From positions 620,001-684,000 of the forward strand of contig QEYB01000368.1 in the NCBI GenBank assembly GCA_017562135.1: a DNA stretch of 64,000 nucleotides, given 5' to 3'. The position numbers and the translations under genes are program-made. This document shows, in pieces, positions 12,189 through 25,559 of the stretch. The DNA comes from Dipylidium caninum. Taxonomy: Eukaryota > Platyhelminthes > Cestoda > Cyclophyllidea > Dipylidiidae. The notes below the pieces were generated by a model. That model worked only from the letters and a program-made list of their open reading frames with translations. It had not been told where the DNA came from and ran no database searches. Each line of letters starts with the position of its first letter. The stretch's first letter is position 1.

Positions 12189-15100
12189 ATGCATCAACCG
12201 ACATACATCGAACAACTTACTTCAGTTCAACCAGTCGCATTTACTCAGGGAGAAGGGTCTTTGCAACCGCCTGCCATTTCCTTTCCACAAGACACTCACA
12301 CTCCTGTCTCTGAACAATTCGATGATATAACCTATCCGGGCTCTGAGGTAAAACATCGTTTCAAATCCCAAATTATTGCATAGGTGACGGTAATTCATCG
12401 CGTTCCGGGTCAGGCCATTGCAAATTATTGGCGTCAGGATCCAAGTAGTGCCTTCCTCCTCCACCACGAAACAGGAGGAGGCAGATTTGAAAATGAAAGC
12501 AGTAGCACAACTCTCAGTTGCGCCGACAGCTATCAAGGGCAACAAAACGTTCGAGAGAACGAGGAATCAATGTGCGAGAACGGAGTAAAAGCTGGCACTG
12601 TGGGTGTTGATGAGGGAGACACAGTGTGTGCAGTCTCTCAGCGGTACCTTTCCACAGGCTGTAGTGAAAGAGATCACCGATGTCGAAGGCGACGCTCATT
12701 GGACGGTGAATGCCAGACGTACACTCTTGAGCGCCGTCGCAAACGGTTGCACAAAAGTTCTGCACATTGTCTGTCCGAAGGTGAAATGGACGGTGAAATT
12801 AAAGGTGGGATTGGGCGCAAGAGACACCGGTGGAGTCGTCGACGGAGCGAGGAGCATCAGCACGCTGCTCGGCACCGATCTCCATCGTGCAATTGTGATT
12901 ACCCTCATCAAAATTCATGGACTCACGATTTTGGTCACAGTCATGCCCACTCTTTGCCCACAATGAAGAAGCATTGGTATCATGAGCCCACTTCCCCCCC
13001 GAAACTCCGCCAGCGGAAACCCCTGACTGGGATGTTTGGCGCGAATTTGTTAGCTTCCCACGAGGAAGATCTGTGGTCAGACAGTGAGCAGATTCGAATG
13101 CGTCCCATCAACCCTAATTATTGCGGTCTTTTTGGTCTTTCATTTATTTGTATCCTAGCAATAGGCTGTCTCCTTTCACCGCTTCTAATGCTCCTCATCC
13201 CCTTGATCCTCTCTTTGGGCGGAAGAGAAACTCAGAATTTGGTTTTCCCCTCCGGATCACATATGACTCGTTCGTGTAATGTTCGCTGTGAGGCTGATTT
13301 ACTCTCAATCGCAGTAAAAATTATATTGTTGTGCTTAACTACTTGGAAGCTCTATATACAACCAATTGTATGCGTCTGTCGTCGACTACGAGTCCGTCCG
13401 CTCTCGGTTTCCTCACTGCTGAACCGTAAGTTTCGCGCAGTGGGTTGTTTCAGTCTGCACTTCTCCCTATTCGACCCGGCTACTCTACATCCTTTTCCTT
13501 ACACCGAGCGACTGATCGGACTCACCTTGTCGGTCAATTTTTTGGGGATTGGAGCCACCTGTGCATTTTGGGTTGCATTCGCGGCTCGCTGGATGAAATG
13601 GCTATTGCGACCGAAACCAGATCATCTCTCAGCGGTATCACAAGACCTTCATGCCCAGTTCGGACTTCCGGCGGCTGTGGCACCCTCTGCTGACCTTTCC
13701 GGCCAGAGCGATATCGCCAGTCCCTCTTACGCTACTCTAGTTAGCTTCGTTCTTACATTCACGGACACACTTCTTTTGCTACATTTGGTCAGTGTGACAT
13801 TACGCACCTGGAATTGTATCAGAGGTGGTGGTAGACACTATGTTGTGCATGTTGTGCGTTCTCCTGATGGTGCGAGCAGAACCTACCGAGTGGCCGCAGC
13901 CAGTCTTGAGATGGTCGCCACGCAAATCATTCAAAAGTACACAGTGGACTTCCCTGTGAGTTTTGTGCTCTCCATTTAACTCATTGTCTATTTCTTAGTG
14001 ACTTTGCACCCAATAATATCATCCTCAAATATCTAGTTTTGTACATGAAATAGCAGTTTATTTATATAAAATTTGCTCATGTGACGCGTCACTAAAATTT
14101 TTCGTCGGAAGTTTGGTAGTAATCTTTTTCTGTGTAAAGCAATCACAGTTGAGCTGCAGTGAAGGGAGACAATTTGCCTGGTGAAGGCATTTGCCTTAGT
14201 ATCAGCTCTCCCAGCTTCTCATGTGCAATGCCTGTTGGATTGCAGGTAAAGAGGCAATGATTTCTGAAGTGTGCGAGCCACTTTTGTTCGACTTTCTGAC
14301 CTTTGGAGAGCGGGGACTTCTTCGGAGATCCACTTTTTCATATGAATGAATCATGTACAACTCGTCAACTTTTGGCCTTGTCGAAAGTGTCTACCGAGGT
14401 TTCGAGAGGATGCACGGCACCCATGTTTTTGTTCTCCCTCGTTGGCACACCTAATCGAAGCACGTCTTCGTGCCCGTTTGTGCCTTTTTACTCCATCCCC
14501 TCGTAGACCAACGCCTCGTATGCGCCTCGGTGCATTGCCTTGGAAAACCCTCAGGGCCTTTTCCCTCCACACAATAATCCTCCTCCTGGCTGCCCCGTGT
14601 CCATTTAGTCTTCCAGTACTTCCGTCTTTTGTTCAGTTGCTGTGCTATCCTCTTCGGTAGTGGCAAACTGTGGCACCCGTTCACAGCGAGTGCTAACATC
14701 CGTTTGATAATCACGCGAGGTGATGAAAGCGAAATGGCGATTTGTTGAATTGCTCGGAAAGCATGGATGAAGTACGCTTTGTTTCGAGTTAAGAATTGAA
14801 GCCAGTTAGGTTGCAGAGATGACTGACAAATTTGACTGTCTCTAATGTTGCTGAGCACAATCCTTCCTTCCTAGCTTAGTCTTTCGTTCGTTAGGGGCAG
14901 GAGTCGGACCGCTACAATGCATGCCTTTTACGGGGGGGCCTATGAGCGGACGATGAGTAACCTGGGGCACAGTTTGACTACCATATTTCTTACCACACTT
15001 ACTGGATATTTGTGTGGATTTTGTTGTTCGCCCGATGCTATGTTTTCTTACGACCTTGGCTACACCTCCACTTTTTCTCGGAATAACCTATTTCAGGGAC

Positions 15101-15569
15101 AGTGGATCGCTCCACACTCATGACATTTGGAGTTTTGATGGGCAACTAGGTATCTGGTGCAGGCGCTAAACTTCTCTACCCTTTCAATCGCGTAGCCTTC
15201 GAAGGCGTACTATAGTGGTCACATGCCCTTAAAATAGTTTTGAGGACCATGTATGGGCAAAACAGTGTCAACTGGCTGAGCGCTGTGCGACTTAGGAGGT
15301 AGAATGTCGCAACCAGTGAGTCTCCGCCATCCGTGGGGAGGATTTTTCGACCACCCTTCTGTCGTCTGTTACGTCGTCGCAAGGTGCAAATACTGTGTCG
15401 GAAACCTCGTTTGGACATGAATACTACTGGGGCTTCGGTGCTCCTGCATTGTGTTGGAGGAATGCGTTCAAAACTGCCCAGGCGAAGGTGGAGAAGAAAC
15501 TGAATTGCCCGCCCTCCCATTCCTCCTCGTCCGGCTGGGCTGAGTGACTCATCCGGTGGGTGCACCGAA

Positions 15570-15600
<31 letters not shown>

Positions 15601-18600
15601 CAATTTCCCCACGTGCACTTTGCGGGCACCATCGGCCGCATGCACGTGTCTCGCCCTCGTCTTCACCACGTCCCCGCTGCTCTCCTTCGCCCCGTCGTGC
15701 GCTGCATGTCCGCAAGGGTCTGTGCATCCAGACAACGGGGATGCCGTGCTTCCTTCTTGGGTGAAAATATCCTCGTGCGGCCTTGCGGGAAGAGCGCTTT
15801 GCGCCACGAACTCCGTAAAGTAGGGTGACAGAGTGTTCCTTGAAGCAAATATTGACCAATCAAAGTACTCGACTACGTGACACGTCTACGCCCTTTCCCC
15901 CAAGTCCTGTCGGCGTTGCCAGCATTAGTCTGTGAACGCCTCGAGTTATCGTCTCCAAAACCGGTTTCTGTCAAAGCTCAGATGTCACCTCAAACCACTT
16001 GAGTCGCCCACACTATCAAGGAGGTGTCTCCCTTCTACGCTCCGGCAACGGTCAATCCTCCCCTTCGACTACTTCTATTATGAAAGGGCAGTATTTTGAA
16101 TTGCAATTCTTCAGTATGCTATTTCCCAGTCAGCTTTCCATTTAAGAATTTCCGATTCTCGAGGCGCTTGTGAAAGATTTTCTTGTTTTAGGGTGCCTAC
16201 AAGACATTTACATTTGTGGGAGGGGGGAGAACAAGCATCAACGCTTCACTTATACGGCATAATTTCCCCTTTTCACCAAGACCGGTTAATTTCTGCCTTC
16301 TTTAATAGTCAGCAGTGGTTATGCGACACTGCAACAAATCTCCAACCACACACCGGCTGCATTTTTTGCTGCCCGATTTTGCTACCCATGCGGTCTGAAT
16401 GTCAGGCGGGGGAGGGAGGGGGGAGGCGGTTCGGGCGACCACTTCACCTTTTCCTAACGACGCAAGCAGGCCCATGTGTGTGGTGTTGCCCCCGAGGCAG
16501 ATGCATTCAACCTCGTTTCGGGTGACTTATTGCGCTCTTGGGCATCCCGTGCGTTGCATGGTCGTCGCCCGCTTTATGATGCCCTTCTGCCCCTTAAAGC
16601 ATTATAATGCAATTGGCACCGGTAAATCCTCATATGTGGTGCATGCAAAAGTTCTTTCCCCCGTGGTAAGGAGAGATGAGAGGGTAGAATACCGTCGTCC
16701 TTCTGTCAGTCATGCAAACGCGCCCGTCCCCTCCGAGCCCCAGGCCCACTTGACTCCCCGGGTGCTGACACTGCAATTAGCGCCCATGAAGTGCCGAGAC
16801 CCCCTCGTTGTAAATGTTTTGTCTTGATGACCTCCCAATTGCAATTAAGCCCCTGTATCACTTGTCCCAGCCAAGGGAAGGTCTGGCAATTAGGAAAAGC
16901 GGAGTTGATTCGCTCCATCGCGAGACACTAATGAGGTTGCTCAGATCAAAGCGAGGTATTTGCTAATTGTGAACCAGAACTGTATCCATACGTAGCTTTA
17001 CTTGAACACGCTTAGAAAAAAATATTAGACCTCGAATCAGCTCAAGCTGGCGTTAACTCCGGTTTCCGCTGTTGCTATCCATGAACATCTGGTGAATTAA
17101 TGATTGAGTAGCTTTCAAAATCCGGCAGTGATACCATTTGGGAGAAGAGGCCCTGGCCGAGGCAACATTCGGTTGTTAACTACCTCACGCGCCTCTTTTC
17201 TCTTCCAAGTGTCTCGTTGTTATTAATTCTACTTATGCCTGGCGGAAGGAGTTTTCATCCCAAACTGCTTCCCCTTTATAGTATTGACTGCGTTTCCCGA
17301 GCATCCCTTATTTTTTTGGTAAACCATGCGGAAAGTCGACCCGATGGGTGTTTGGTTATCCCCACCTCCCAGACTTTAGACGCAAAAAAATGTCGGCACA
17401 ACTGGCTCCGCCCTTGTGTATGGCGGAGTGAAGGTTGAACTAGAGCAAAATACCAGCTTTCTGCGATTCAACAATTCGTCCGCATCCACTGATAGTAGTC
17501 AACGTCATCAGTGCGTCTATGGCTGTGCGCAGTGACTCCGGTTTGTGGATAATGTTGTCCTTTTAATTACTTGCTCACTTTGCTACTTCACCTGGCTTTC
17601 AGTAGCAGTGGCGTTCACTCAAGTCCCCAGTCAGTTCGCGTTTCGGGGGTTGGAAAAGGACGCCGTTAGTGGCGGTGAGCCGCCCAATCCTAGTTCAGTG
17701 GGCCCGCTGATGCGGCCTGTGTCAGCTGCTGAAAGTTGACTTCGCCGCTATCACAAGTCCTCTCTCCGCATCCTCCCCAGGGGAAGTGACTTTTTCCCCG
17801 CCTTCCGTGCTTCAAACGCCATGTTTGCCTCGATTTATCGCCTAATATACTGCAAGGCCTATCCACTTTTAAATAAAATTTCGCAACACAAAGGACCCAA
17901 GTCCCGTGGATTTTAGATATTCGCTATTTTTCAATTAGTATGGGCCAGCACTCCTAGGTTAAGTAGGCCGGCCATTACTACATATAGTTGGTCGACAAAG
18001 TAAGGCGATTTCAGATAACCCTGAAGGATGATGTCGTGTTTACTGCCACCAAACGGCGGTTTGACTGCTTGAAATACTTGGTTGCAGCTATATGACGCCC
18101 AAGCCGCCAGTGCGCCGTACCGGTACATTCGAATCTCGCCAGACTCTCCGAATAACGAGAGCTCAAAAGCCTACATGCGCCGAGCGTCGTTGCGGCTGCG
18201 TCAGAAACTGGCGTCTTTCTCCTGCCTCACACAAGAGGAGCAGGAGTACCAGATGAAGCGTTGTCTCAGTTCAGGCGGCGGTAGCTCCTTCAAGTTCTAC
18301 TCCCTTGACGGCCCGGAGGCGTGCTCGACCGCAGCCGAGTCGTTCACCACCCTGAAGGACGATTGCGGTGAAGCTGGACGGGACGCGAGCGCACTCTGCG
18401 CCGACCGCTACCACAGCGAGGCTGAGTTCTACCGGATGGTGCGCAAACGGCGGATGCGGTTGCTCATCGCCACTGAGAAGGCCTTCGCCGGAGTCGCGGT
18501 CATCTCACCCGAGGAGATTTGTGTACCCGGCTGCAATGGTCCGTGTGTACCATTTATTTACGTCCGTCTTTGTTCTCCGCTAGCAGTGCAATTTAGACCT

Positions 18601-20498
18601 TCTAGTCCTCCGCACCTGTTCTTACACTGTGCACTTGAAGAGTATTTTCCACTTTTCCATTGTCGGAATTGGCGCAGGCTACCCCTTGAAGCGCTCCTTT
18701 TATTTCGTGTTTGGAGTTGTAAAAGTCGACTGCTTTTCTCGGCGTACCATAAATCGAGATGAGTAAGGCCTTCTACGCAGCCTCCCCACTGCTCGGCATT
18801 TCTTATCCGAGTGCTGGTAGCGCAGTCGAGCCGTGGCACTCAAAGCAGCCGCGTGGCCACCAAGCCACCAACAGTCCACATTGATACGACGGTTCGGGAG
18901 AACGAGTTCTCAGTGTCGATGCGCCCCGCCCCTCCCCAAAAGGGAGCAGGGGAAAAGGGGTCAGATGTGACAACGCACAGGTACGGGGAGGTTTTTGACA
19001 TAGGTGCACGCACAGAACATGAGATGATTGCCATATCGCTCCGCTGAAGGGCGGATAACGTTTCACCCCCTGGGACTGAAAGGGTTTGTGCCTGACATCA
19101 ACTGTCATTTTACTGGTCTGTTTGTAGTAGTCGGTTCTTCTAGTTTTCCCCTCTCGATCGTCATCCCTTGCCATTCTCAATGGGTCTGCTAAGTCGGCTA
19201 ACTAAATGCGCCGGGAAGTGCACAGGAGAGTCTCCATTGTGAAGCAGTGACTTACCAAGCACTTAGACAAGGCGATTGCAATGACCGACATCGACGTTCT
19301 GTGCGCACATGCAATTGTTGAAATTCCTCCCCTTCATCCGGAAGCCAAAACCCCTAGGCAGCACCGTGACGGTAACTCGCGAACCGTTCCCCGCGTGGTG
19401 GAAACGGTCGGTCGACCGATTATTTTTGATCACTTCGGCCGCTTTCTCCGGTCGGCACATGAGACGTTTAGACACAAACTCGTCCCTTTGATTACTCACT
19501 TCCTGTTTATTCCTCAAGGCATGTTGCGGCCCTGCTGCAGCATGGCTGCTGTCAGTGGACTGTTCTTTTGTATTGCATCTTCATTTCCCGGGAGCTCGTT
19601 CCATTGAGATGCTAAAAAGTATGCGAATTCAAAAAATGGGACAACTCTTGTTCAATTGCTCTTTAGCCCATTCATTTTGTTTTGTTGTTCCATGGACTTT
19701 TGATCGTGCTACTCAACTACAATGGCAACCCGCCCGTTAAGAGGGCCAACTGTGGATCCACACGGCCTGAGGAGAGCGAAGGGAACTCGGCACTCAGCAG
19801 CAGTTGGAGTCTCCTGCATTTGGTGGTGAACTCTTTCACCTGATTGGGGTTTTCCATTAACCTCTTTCCTACACACACTTCCATTAGTTCCTTAAAATTC
19901 TCCGTTATCACTGCTTGATCATTGACGCGATTACATCCAGGACCTACCCCCATCGTAGAGGTTTGAGGAAATATCAGAAGGCCCTTGTTTGTTTGCAGGA
20001 ACGGTGCCACCTCGTCAAGCTGCACAAATTCTCTTTCCTAAAATTATCGTTCCCTTGCAAAAGTACCTGCGATTGAGGCGTTTGCAGCATCTGCACCCTC
20101 CGGACGCCATTCTCTCGAGGCTTGCCGTCTGCCTTGCCCACTCGGCCTCTCCCGAAGCCTTTCTCTCCATTTTTCGCAGCGAGGAACCCATTACCAGTGT
20201 ATTTGCTGCTTTTTTGGCGCCGCGCCGGCTTCCTGCTCCTCCATCGGCGTCCGCGGCTGCGGTTAGCTGCTGTGGTCCCGCGTCTTTGGCTCGTGTCCAG
20301 TTGGCACAGTCCTGGCGACTTCATCTTGATCCCGAGGGAACCTCGCACACACCCACTATGTTCCTCAAGCCTGGCACCCGTTTTCACCTCTCTCGCGCTG
20401 GGGTGACCCTCTTCTGCAACATCCAGTTGGAGCCGATGCTCAGTCTTAAGAGAGTCAAACAGACCCTGCGAGTAACGGAGGTATCCTCCAATCTCTGA
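12189..20498 (+). CDS. VANGL: Van Gogh/VANGL planar cell polarity protein
   Basis: Four-pass membrane protein of the core planar cell polarity pathway. Exons: 12189-12347, 12384-13955, 18088-18538, 19999-20498; phases agree, about 893 residues (vertebrate VANGL about 520). The N-terminus is long, basic and His-rich. Four hydrophobic segments follow in exon 2 (around 13123, 13297, 13513 and 13740). Then comes the VANGL signature HVVRSPDGASRTYR ending in YTVDFP. Exon 3 has FKFYSLDG and the Tyr/Glu/Arg-rich SEAEFYRMVRKRRMRLL helix. Exon 4 has PRQAAQILFPKI, LQKYLR, SPEAFL and WRL. Extra length sits in the N-terminus and between TM3 and TM4. The C-terminus is SSNL, fitting a class I PDZ ligand in place of the vertebrate ETSV. 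The exon 3 donor (gtccgt) is weak but is the only one in phase. AATAAA lies at 20729-20734. Confidence 0.88.
12348..12383 (+). other. 36-nt intron of VANGL
   Basis: GT (12348) to AG (12383). Reading through it hits a TAG at its 3' end, while splicing keeps phase 0. A representative of the window's very short introns. Confidence 0.75.
13956..18087 (+). other. 4.1-kb intron of VANGL
   Basis: Large intron between the PDG block and the C-terminal cytoplasmic exon. It contains GC-rich stretches open in several frames (14.3-14.9, 15.2-15.9 and 16.2-16.9 kb) but no recognisable protein on either strand. Confidence 0.7.
15569..15601 (+). repeat. (ACGC)n tetranucleotide microsatellite
   Basis: About eight tandem copies of ACGC/GCAC within the large VANGL intron; read in frame on the minus strand it gives VRAC repeats, which explains the ORFs there. 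Confidence 0.95.
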
Positions 20499-23400
20499 AA
20501 ATGGAATGCCACCGCACAAATTTCTCTTGCTCCGCACCCTCCGTCTGTCATTACTTTCCTTCCGGTTGATGGGTACATACGCTTTTGCGAGTTACATTGA
20601 CACTGTCCGATCCCAATTGTTCTGATGATAAATGATCCAAGTTTATCAGATGGAGTGAATATTCCTACATCATTCACATGAATATTTGGACACCATGTGC
20701 CCGTATACCCAAGAAGCTACTTCTGTTTAATAAAGAATGCATTATATTACCTGATATGGATGTCTACAGATTATCAGTTGTCGTATTCATTCTACCACTT
20801 TTGCAAAGATGTCGTTTTACCTCCCTTCGCGTCTCATTTCGGCTATCTTAAAGACAAACCTTTGGTGGACATGGTGTCAAATGGCAATGAGGCATGGTCT
20901 GTGGAAGTAAATGCATGTCGAGTGTTGCCCAGCAGAACTTAGCGGGCCCTCCAGCCATGAGGAGAGGCCTGTGCCAAAGTCGGTTTCATTTCCATTGCCC
21001 CCTTGTCTCGTCGTCTGCGATCCCTTCCTCGGCGGACCTAGTTTACTGCTTCGGTCGGGTTTATGTTCGCTCAAGCGCTACGATGCGAGAACGATTGGGG
21101 TGGAGTATAGGAGCCCTTGTTTGAAGGCGTCTTAGCTAGCCATGGGTCGGTTGTTGAGTGCTTCTCTCGTGGAGAATTTGTCGGCAGACATGATCTTTCG
21201 ATGGGAAGTGGTTTTGTCAACGCGGTGGGCTGTGTTGCTTATTGAGTTTGGTGTAGACAGGAGAGGGTTTCGACCCGATGTCTGCTGAGGTCCCGAATGG
21301 ATTTCAAGAAATGATTTGACCTGAATCCGACGATCTCTTGCGTCCCAGGGCGGTTACTGCTGAAGTGTATGAGCGTGGAGGTCGGCTGGGACGCTTTCAG
21401 CATTCCGGGGCCCGTGCAGACCGGATCGCGTCGAGCCGCATGACTCATCGGTGGCAGGTGAGTCACGCGCGCGACTGGCGCGTAGTCTTGTGCGCCGCGG
21501 CGCGTCGGCGGGCCACTTGGCGCTGTCCGAGGCGTGGCGCAAGCAGGCACCGATTGCTGGCCGCACAGTCTCGCATCCCCCAACTTCTCCTGCCGAGGTC
21601 TTTCGATACGCAAAAACAGTGAACCCAGCCGCCCCTCACAAACCCTGATTTTGTCACATTAAATTATAAAAATTGCATGCAAAAGAGACAAAAGTATCAA
21701 TTTCCATTGTAGGGGGCATTTGTTCAAGTCCAAAATTGGGTGCCTCAACTCCTGACCCTCATGATTAATGAGACGCTAAAGGAGGGAAACGAAGCACAGT
21801 GATAGTAACAGAGAGTAGACGATGCGTTATTGTCTTCGCTAGAGTGAAGAAAAGCCCTTGAAGTGACAAATGCTTTTTTATTGAATGACTCCTGTCTCCA
21901 TCATGCGAAGGGAAAGTAAAATTACAATCCAGTCTCTAGGCTCATCGTAATACAAGTAGTCAGCTTTACTTACATTGGAGCGATAAGTGCTATTTCCGTC
22001 CAACCCATTCCATTTCATGCAAAATTTATATTCCCACAATCCAAAATTTTACCGTTAATCCACAGTCCAGTGCGGACTGTGGCTTGGTAGTCGCTTTACC
22101 GTAAAACTCTGAAACGGAACGGAAAATTTATTCTTGATATTCAGGGCAGGAGATGAGTCATTTCGCCGTGTTTCGGGTTTTTTCCGGGTTTTGGGTGCGC
22201 CAGTGAAGGCCCTTTGTCGCCTTTCAAATGTCAGCACAGCTGACTGTCAGCAGGAGATTAAACAATCTGGACACCGAAAACAATTACCTGATGCCGTTCA
22301 AGCTAATTAAGCAGGTAGCTTGAGAGTAAACATAGGTAAACATGCTAGTTTCTTAGCATTAATATTGAGAGAAAGTATGTAATCTGGATCGCTGTTGGAA
22401 AGCATGAAAAAGGGTTTTCAGGAAAGCTATAGATTGGGTTCATCAATGTTGCCAAATGAGATCCCCAGGAAAAATTGCTTTCATATAATAGGCTGAGCTA
22501 AAACACTAGTGTCATGTCATAACCGCAAATGTCTAGGATCGAGAATATTCAATAAACAAAGAGTAATGAAAAATGCGTCTGAGAAAATTATATATTTTGG
22601 ATATGAAGTTCGGCTTCCTACTAGAATGAGTTGCGCAAGCGATCACTACGCAAACTCCGAGAGTTGGAAACTTAAAGAAGTGATTAAACAAAGTCTGTCC
22701 GAAGTACCTTGCGATACAGCGGTGTTACAACTTCCCCTTATCTGGTAAAAAGCAGTAAAAATATGGAGGTTAGAGCATTTGTGAATAATAAACGACTGAT
22801 TGAATTTCGGGGACGGTCGAAACGTTACTGTTAAGTGCTTGTAAAACAAATGTTTGGTTGAGGATACACCTTATTAAGACATCTCGTCTGTAAATTAAAG
22901 TAACTGTTAATTATTTTATAACCCTTCCGAGAGCACAAATTACGTGAGAAAGGAGATAATTTTGAGATCTATAAGAGTATGCGAAGGATATGGATAGCCT
23001 GAGTGATAAGGAAAAGGCTCACACCCGAGTATTATTTGTAGGTGTCGGAAAAAATTAGGTATCTACGGTCTTTTATAACACCTAACAACAAACTAATGAT
23101 TGCCATACTTAATGCACTAGGAACTCGGACTGGTGCGAATTCGTAACTGTATACTTCAAAATGTTCCAAATGATGTCGTAACACTGATTAGACGCATTAG
23201 TTACGTTGTTGTCACTGACAATTAGTAGATGTGAAAGGCGAAATCTCCAATCCGTTATGATCGCAAGAGTAGGCTTGAAATGTCGGGGCAAGAGGCCTTT
23301 GAACGTCAAGGGGTATAGCAGTGCATCGTGAAAGTCACCACGTGTGCCAGGGCTATGGGTGGGGAATTGAAAAAAATGGAGGAAATCATCTTGCAGATAA

Positions 23401-23663
23401 TAAGTTTAGATTGAGAAGAAAGAACAACACAGAATAGTGTCGCGGTAAAGATTATCCGAGGAAAGTATAAAATTAGTTCGTTTTGGGAATTTCGAAATGA
23501 CGACCTTAAAATATGTGCAAGGGCACATATGGCACAAATCAAATAAGCTTAACTCTATTGGTAAAAAATATGGTTACTTCGACTATACAATAATTGACTA
23601 GTTACGTTTTCCCATAAGCTACTAGCGTAGGCGTCAAATTAATCTTTTAAGGCTTATACCCAG
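20499..23663. other. Intergenic, no gene recognised
   Basis: About 3.2 kb between VANGL and the TRF-like gene. It begins with the VANGL 3' UTR (AATAAA at 20729). A GC-rich island at about 21.34-21.62 kb is open in several frames on both strands without a recognisable domain. The rest is AT-rich and featureless. Confidence 0.5.
20729..20734 (+). other. Poly(A) signal AATAAA, VANGL
   Basis: Canonical hexamer 231 nt after the VANGL stop codon; the usual cleavage site would follow 10-30 nt downstream. Confidence 0.5.
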
Positions 23664-25559
23664 ATGGGCTCTCCAGGCTCAAGTTTGATGGATTGTATAG
23701 TTTCGACATTTCTCACGGATATATTTGGCAACGAGAAGCCAAATCTGGAGAAGTTCAAGGGTAAACCAACTCATAATGGTCATTGGTTTAGTTCTTTGCG
23801 ATGTCTACCGCACTAAACCTTTTCACCTCTTCGAGGCAGTTAATTTGGGCGTGATGCTACTCTATATTGAGTCGTTCATGGTCTCAATTTTGATAAATAA
23901 CCATCGTAATATCAAAAAAATTACTTCAGCTGAATGTCCACGTCCAATACAAGATATAGCCAAAGCTATTTTAATACAAATGCAGGAGCAAGTTTCGTTT
24001 GTGGCAACGAAGTGTCCGGATATGTCAGTAAATGTCATAAGATTATCAGTTGGTTGTATGGTACGTGGAGTGACACACTGCTTGAATATTTATTCGCCTT
24101 TTTTGATATCTTACATGAGATTATGATACGTGGCTTTTATTTCGAACATTGTCCATCCCATTTTTCTTTCCCAGATGAAAAACAGAAAAATTGAAGAGTG
24201 GTCCGAATACCACACTAGATTGAGCGCTGCTGTGCACAAACTTGTTTCTACTCAATTCGCCGGTGTGCAAAGTCCCCCGAAGGGATTATCATGCTTCCAT
24301 AATTTACCATTTAGTATGCTATTTGGCCAGATTTTGGGATTTGCCTTGCACAGGAGCTCAGGTACGTTTAACGTCTTATTGGAGTTGTTAGATAAGCATC
24401 CTTCTTTGTGGCTAGATGACGCCGCAGTGAGGTCACGCATAAATGAGCTACGTCTTTTTTCTCAGGTATTTTATAACTACCCGATTTGATATTTGTATAT
24501 TGGAAATTATTTTTGTCAAATTCCAAGCAGCAGGAATCAGGTAACGATTTGGGAATCGGCGAAAAAATGGTCAACTCTTGGCTAAGCTCCTTCTCATCTA
24601 TCGAAGGTTCAATGTCCAAATCTCGCTTTCTATCTGTTGCTACTCAGACAGGTGATTGATTGTTCCAATGAAAAGCCTTTTACCAATTTATTTGCTTTGT
24701 AACAAAAGAGTTTCTTTACGTCGAAGTCGCCTTCCTACACTCAATGCGATTGAGATTTCCATTAGATAGAGCATTTACTTCATTTCATTACAGAAGAGAT
24801 AGTGGAAGTAAATAGTCTTCCTCAACCTCCACCAAACAAGAAGAGCCCTCATATGAGAAAGTTGTTTTCCGACACGAATTTCTTATTCGGTATTCCTACC
24901 CCACCAGACACACCTGGTAAGCGGCCCAACTTCGAGTGTTTGAACTTTTTCATAAATGTTATATAGCGGTATGCTACCTCCATCCTTTATTTCCTCTCAT
25001 TCACAGAGATCGCTTGATGCTCTTTTAGACACTTTTTTGACAATTTTCAACTTTACTAAAAAAACATGTTGAGTCCCGTGGTGACAGAATTTTTGTTTTT
25101 GGCATCCACTCGGGTGACATCCAGCACGATGGATGTGATCTGTGTAATGTCCTCAAGGGGTCGATGGGGTTTTTTACCGGTGCATTTTAATTAATGTTTA
25201 AGTGTTATATCAATTCAGGAACTTCCCCAAAAGCTAAAGTGCACAGGTCTCGCAATTTGAGCCTGACACTAATGAGTTGTGACGGCAATGGAGCAGCATC
25301 GACGGTAGCGTCCGACCATGCGAGTCGTCGTCGAAAGCCCTGGACACTCTCGGAGACATTAGCTCTATGGCATGAGGTACAGATCGCCCTTCCCGGTCCG
25401 CCATCATGGGCAAAAATACGAGATAAGGTCTTTGCCCCTTCACGGCGCACCAATGTCGACCTGAAGGACAGGTGGCGGGTCATTCTGCGCGACCCTGCTC
25501 TACAGAAACAGATTCGACAATACTACGAAAAATGGTTAGCTAGCAAAAACCTGACATAA
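23664..25559 (+). CDS. TRF-like telobox Myb protein (telomere repeat-binding factor)
   Basis: Probable double-stranded telomeric DNA-binding protein. Exons: 23664-23760, 23792-24060, 24175-24465, 24531-24651, 24794-24916, 25219-25559; all phases agree, 413 residues. The C-terminal Myb/SANT domain (about residues 337-392) starts RRRKPWTLSETLALW and ends in the telobox RTNVDLKDRWR, the hallmark of TRF1/TRF2 and plant telobox proteins. The N-terminal half is helical and Leu-rich (HLFEAVNLGVMLLYIESF, FNVLLELLDKHPSLW), consistent with the position of a TRFH dimerisation domain; that part is inference. A 31-nt first intron separates exons 1 and 2; read-through is open in the exon 2 frame, so the start is less certain than the end. 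Converges with UGGT, 261 nt between stops. Confidence 0.75.

Noticed and set aside
12504..12966. Alternative-frame ORFs over VANGL exon 2
   Set aside because: The 12384-13955 frame carries all four membrane segments and the PDG block; the others are shadows.
14303..14858. Overlapping ORFs in the VANGL intron
   Set aside because: No recognisable domains, and open on both strands because of composition.
15176..15863. Several long ORFs on both strands in the VANGL intron
   Set aside because: They are driven by GC-rich sequence and the ACGC repeat and have no domain or splice context.
24026..24050. Possible 22-nt intron in the TRF-like gene
   Set aside because: Shorter than any other intron seen here, and removing it leads to a stop; the donor at 24061 works in phase.
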